DNA from: Fonsecaea monophora
Lineage: Eukaryota; Ascomycota; Eurotiomycetes; Chaetothyriales; Herpotrichiellaceae
DNA: 46,817 nt
NCBI RefSeq assembly: GCF_001642475.1
Contig: NW_019174101.1
Location: forward strand, 1-46,817
Reading direction: 5' to 3'
A program made the translations under genes and the position numbers. Each line of letters opens with the position of its first letter. The first letter of the stretch is position 1. Of the stretch, positions 44,726 through 46,817 are shown piece by piece. The notes under the pieces were generated by a model. It searched no databases. It had not been told where the DNA came from and worked only from the letters and a program-made list of their open reading frames with translations.

Positions 44726-45972
44726 TTCGTATGTATTGTTGCTTCTTATTAGGGGCTTGTGAGGGTGCCGTGGTCGTTTTGATGGTAACCAGGTGTCTGT
44801 TCTGCTCAACGGAGGGTAGACTGAGTTTTGGGAGACACACTTCGCTTGGTGATTGCTGCGTATAGATACCTCCCTTTGCGCCGGTTCCAGGAGTCATCCT
44901 CCGCAACGAGGGTCGAAATCCGTCTTTGTTGCTTAGGTAAAGATGGGGCTTCCGAGATCGTGGGGCAGAATGTGGAGGGTACCGGTCGGGGTAGGGCGCC
45001 TCAATAGAGTTGCGTCGGCAAGTATTAGAGCGTAAATGTCAAACTATAAGCATATACCACCCGTCAGATCAACCCGAGTCAGCAAACCGCCTTGACGGGT
45101 CGTACTCGCGGGGCTGCCTGGAGGGCTAAATTGGGGTTTCTGCGGGTGAGTAGTTGGAGATCTGGGGTGAACGCAAGAAGGTGAGCGAGGGTGGGAGGTG
45201 AGAAGCAATAGTCGAACCAGGTTAGCATCCACCGTTGTTGGACAGGAGGGAGTCTCGAGACAAGTCCGCTCCATACCCCATATATCAGCAAGACCTACCC
45301 TCCCCCCGGTCTTCTCTGCCGCCAACATGCCTAGGCCCCTCAAGACATAGCGACTTCATCGTCTGTTTCATGACTTCTCAGAATGTCTCGTCGCCCCTCA
45401 GCGTGTAGGTGGTAGAGGCTGGTTGATGCCGCCACATCCGAACTTACAGAGACTGCGTCCTCCAGAGTCTTGGCCCAGTTGGAGATATGGCCTCCACGCT
45501 GAGTCCAAGGAGGAGTTAGAGTCGGATGTCATGTAGATCGCTGCTCAGGTGATGTCGAGAATATTCGTCGGCGCCGAAGAAAGGGCCAAGATCCACCGGA
45601 GGCATTTAGAGGAGCTGGGGAGCTGGACGGACTGTGTGGAGAAAGGCTTTCAACAATGTGGGTGAGATACGTCTTTTCTGGTAAGGTCGCGGAAGGTCAC
45701 GATGCTGACCCTCGTGCCCCTCAATCCTGTACACACAGGTATAGACAACGCAGTTCTAGGAGCTCGACTGAGATACACGGGGCAAAGTGTACTGCATGCT
45801 CTATTTGGCTAGGCGCAACTGAGTCGTGTTGGATATCTCGGCAAAGTTGCCCAAATGTTTCTCCTCAAAAACTATCTGATCTCTGGACAAACTTCCTCTG
45901 AAATTTCTCACCTCCGTGTTATTACTACTTGTACATTCTTCAGTCTCTTTCGGCGATCCCTCGACAGCTAGC
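44726..45972. other. Divergent promoter region, dioxygenase and Rab escort gene
   Basis: 1247 bases between two divergent starts. I see no supported gene; short frames on the minus strand at 45044-45343 lack recognisable content. The last 100 bases are T/C-rich (CTCACCTCCGTGTTATTAC), as expected for a leader of the plus-strand gene. Confidence 0.5.
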
Positions 45973-46817
45973 ATGGAGAGCTTGAGTGACGAAGACTGGG
46001 ATGTTGTCATAGCTGGGACTAGTATCCCCCAGTCGCTTCTGGCGTTGTATGTTTCTCTCGCCCTGCCTCAACTGCGGCCTTAACTGACTGACAAGGCGTT
46101 CGTCTCTAGGGCCCTTTCCCGCTCAGACAAGAAGATCTTGCACGTCGATCGCCATTCTTATTATGGAGGTGATGACGCCGGTTTGAGTCTCGACGACGCC
46201 CAGGGCTGGGTCGAAGACTTGCGGCAGTGTGCGCACAACTGCACCCTGACGTTGTCATCAGCACTGATGATCTCGCAGTTAAAAGCACAGTATTCAAAGA
46301 TGCCTCCATAATGAGCTATGTCGACGGCGGATCCGGGTCAGCCTCTGCACTTGGACCTTCCCGCTCGTATACCCTCAGCTTGAACCCTCAAATCATCTAT
46401 GCCAAATCCGAGTTTCTTCCCTGCCTGGTCTCGTCACAGATTCACACCCAACTGGAGTTCCTTGCCGTTGGATCTTTATGGGTACTGGGAAATGGTGAAT
46501 TACAGAAGATTCCCAGCACCCGCGAGGATGTGTTCAATGATGAATCACTTTCAATGAAGGACAAACGTGGACTGATGAAGTTCTTGAGATATGTTATGCA
46601 ACAGGAGGAGGAATCGACAACCCCCTCAGACGAAGACAATGCTACGATATCGCTAGGGACTGCTTTGTCGACAAAGTTCAGAATTCCCGATTCCCTGCAG
46701 ACTCCGTTGGTGGCACTCGCGCTGTCTCCTGTTGCCGCGGACTCAATTCCTTTCGACAAGGCCCTCGCCAGGATCAGGAGACATCTGAGGTCTATGGACA
46801 TTTCGGTCAAGGTTTTG
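45973..46817 (+). CDS. MRS6: Rab escort protein (REP/Mrs6), 3' truncated by window
   Basis: Presents newly made Rab GTPases to geranylgeranyl transferase II. Exon 1 45973-46046, intron 46047-46109 (63 bases, GTATGT...CTCTAG), then QSLLALALSRSDKKILHVD and HSYYGG, the FAD-fold-like start of the GDI/REP family. The frame changes after GWVEDLRQ. The simplest model is a second intron at 46229-46278 (GTGCGC donor, CTGAC at 46246-46250, CGCAG acceptor) that joins LRQ to FKSTVFKDASI. Downstream blocks RSYTLSLNPQIIY, SSQIHTQLEFLAVGS, PSTREDVF and LMKFLRY are REP-like. About 244 residues are visible and the gene runs off the window. Odd: the usual GTG of the nucleotide-type loop is GTS (residues 15-17). 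A one-base frameshift instead of intron 2 is the alternative. Confidence 0.82.

Overview
The window is nuclear DNA of a filamentous ascomycete (Pezizomycotina). The evidence is short GT-AG introns (47-104 bases), widely spaced mostly single genes, long TC-rich leaders, and fungal families such as Zn2Cys6 and bZIP/DUF3425 regulators, a TRP/FLC-like channel, GNA1 and Rab escort protein. The protein styles remind me of Eurotiomycetes, perhaps Chaetothyriales, but I cannot fix the order from sequence alone. I found no tRNA, rRNA, CRISPR array or intact transposon. All gene models are my own splicing; frame closure was checked by exon arithmetic.

Layout. 1.05-3.61 kb (-): a Pho85-type (PCL5-like) cyclin, with a 5.4 kb gene-free region upstream that holds four perfect TGA(C/G)TCA sites. 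8.99-9.95 kb (-): glucosamine-6-phosphate N-acetyltransferase GNA1 (1 intron). 10.6-12.3 kb (-): membrane-anchored histidine acid phosphatase (3 introns). It is divergent from a dihydrodipicolinate-synthase/HOGA-like class I aldolase at 13.26-14.21 kb (+). 15.95-18.81 kb (+): a TRP/FLC-like channel with an ML-like domain. 21.16-22.99 kb (+): a bZIP-DUF3425 regulator. 23.86-27.36 kb (+): an 1115-residue protein I do not recognise (2 introns).

27.4-36.45 kb is a 9 kb stretch without a gene I can defend. It has simple repeats and many short overlapping open frames. 36.45-38.0 kb (+): a Zn2Cys6 regulator (3 introns). 40.1-42.8 kb: two convergent F-box proteins, both with several CxxC pairs. 43.6-44.7 kb (-): a TauD/TfdA-type 2-oxoglutarate dioxygenase (2 introns). 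45.97 kb to the window end (+): the first 244 or so codons of a Rab escort protein.

There is no operon-like logic. The genes cover amino-acid-starvation control (cyclin), chitin/GPI precursor supply (GNA1), phosphate scavenging, small-molecule aldol chemistry, membrane transport, transcription, ubiquitin ligation and Rab prenylation. The most accessory-looking part is 27-45 kb (gene desert, regulator, F-box pair, dioxygenase). The best regulatory lead is the cluster of Gcn4/CpcA-type sites upstream of the PCL5-like cyclin.
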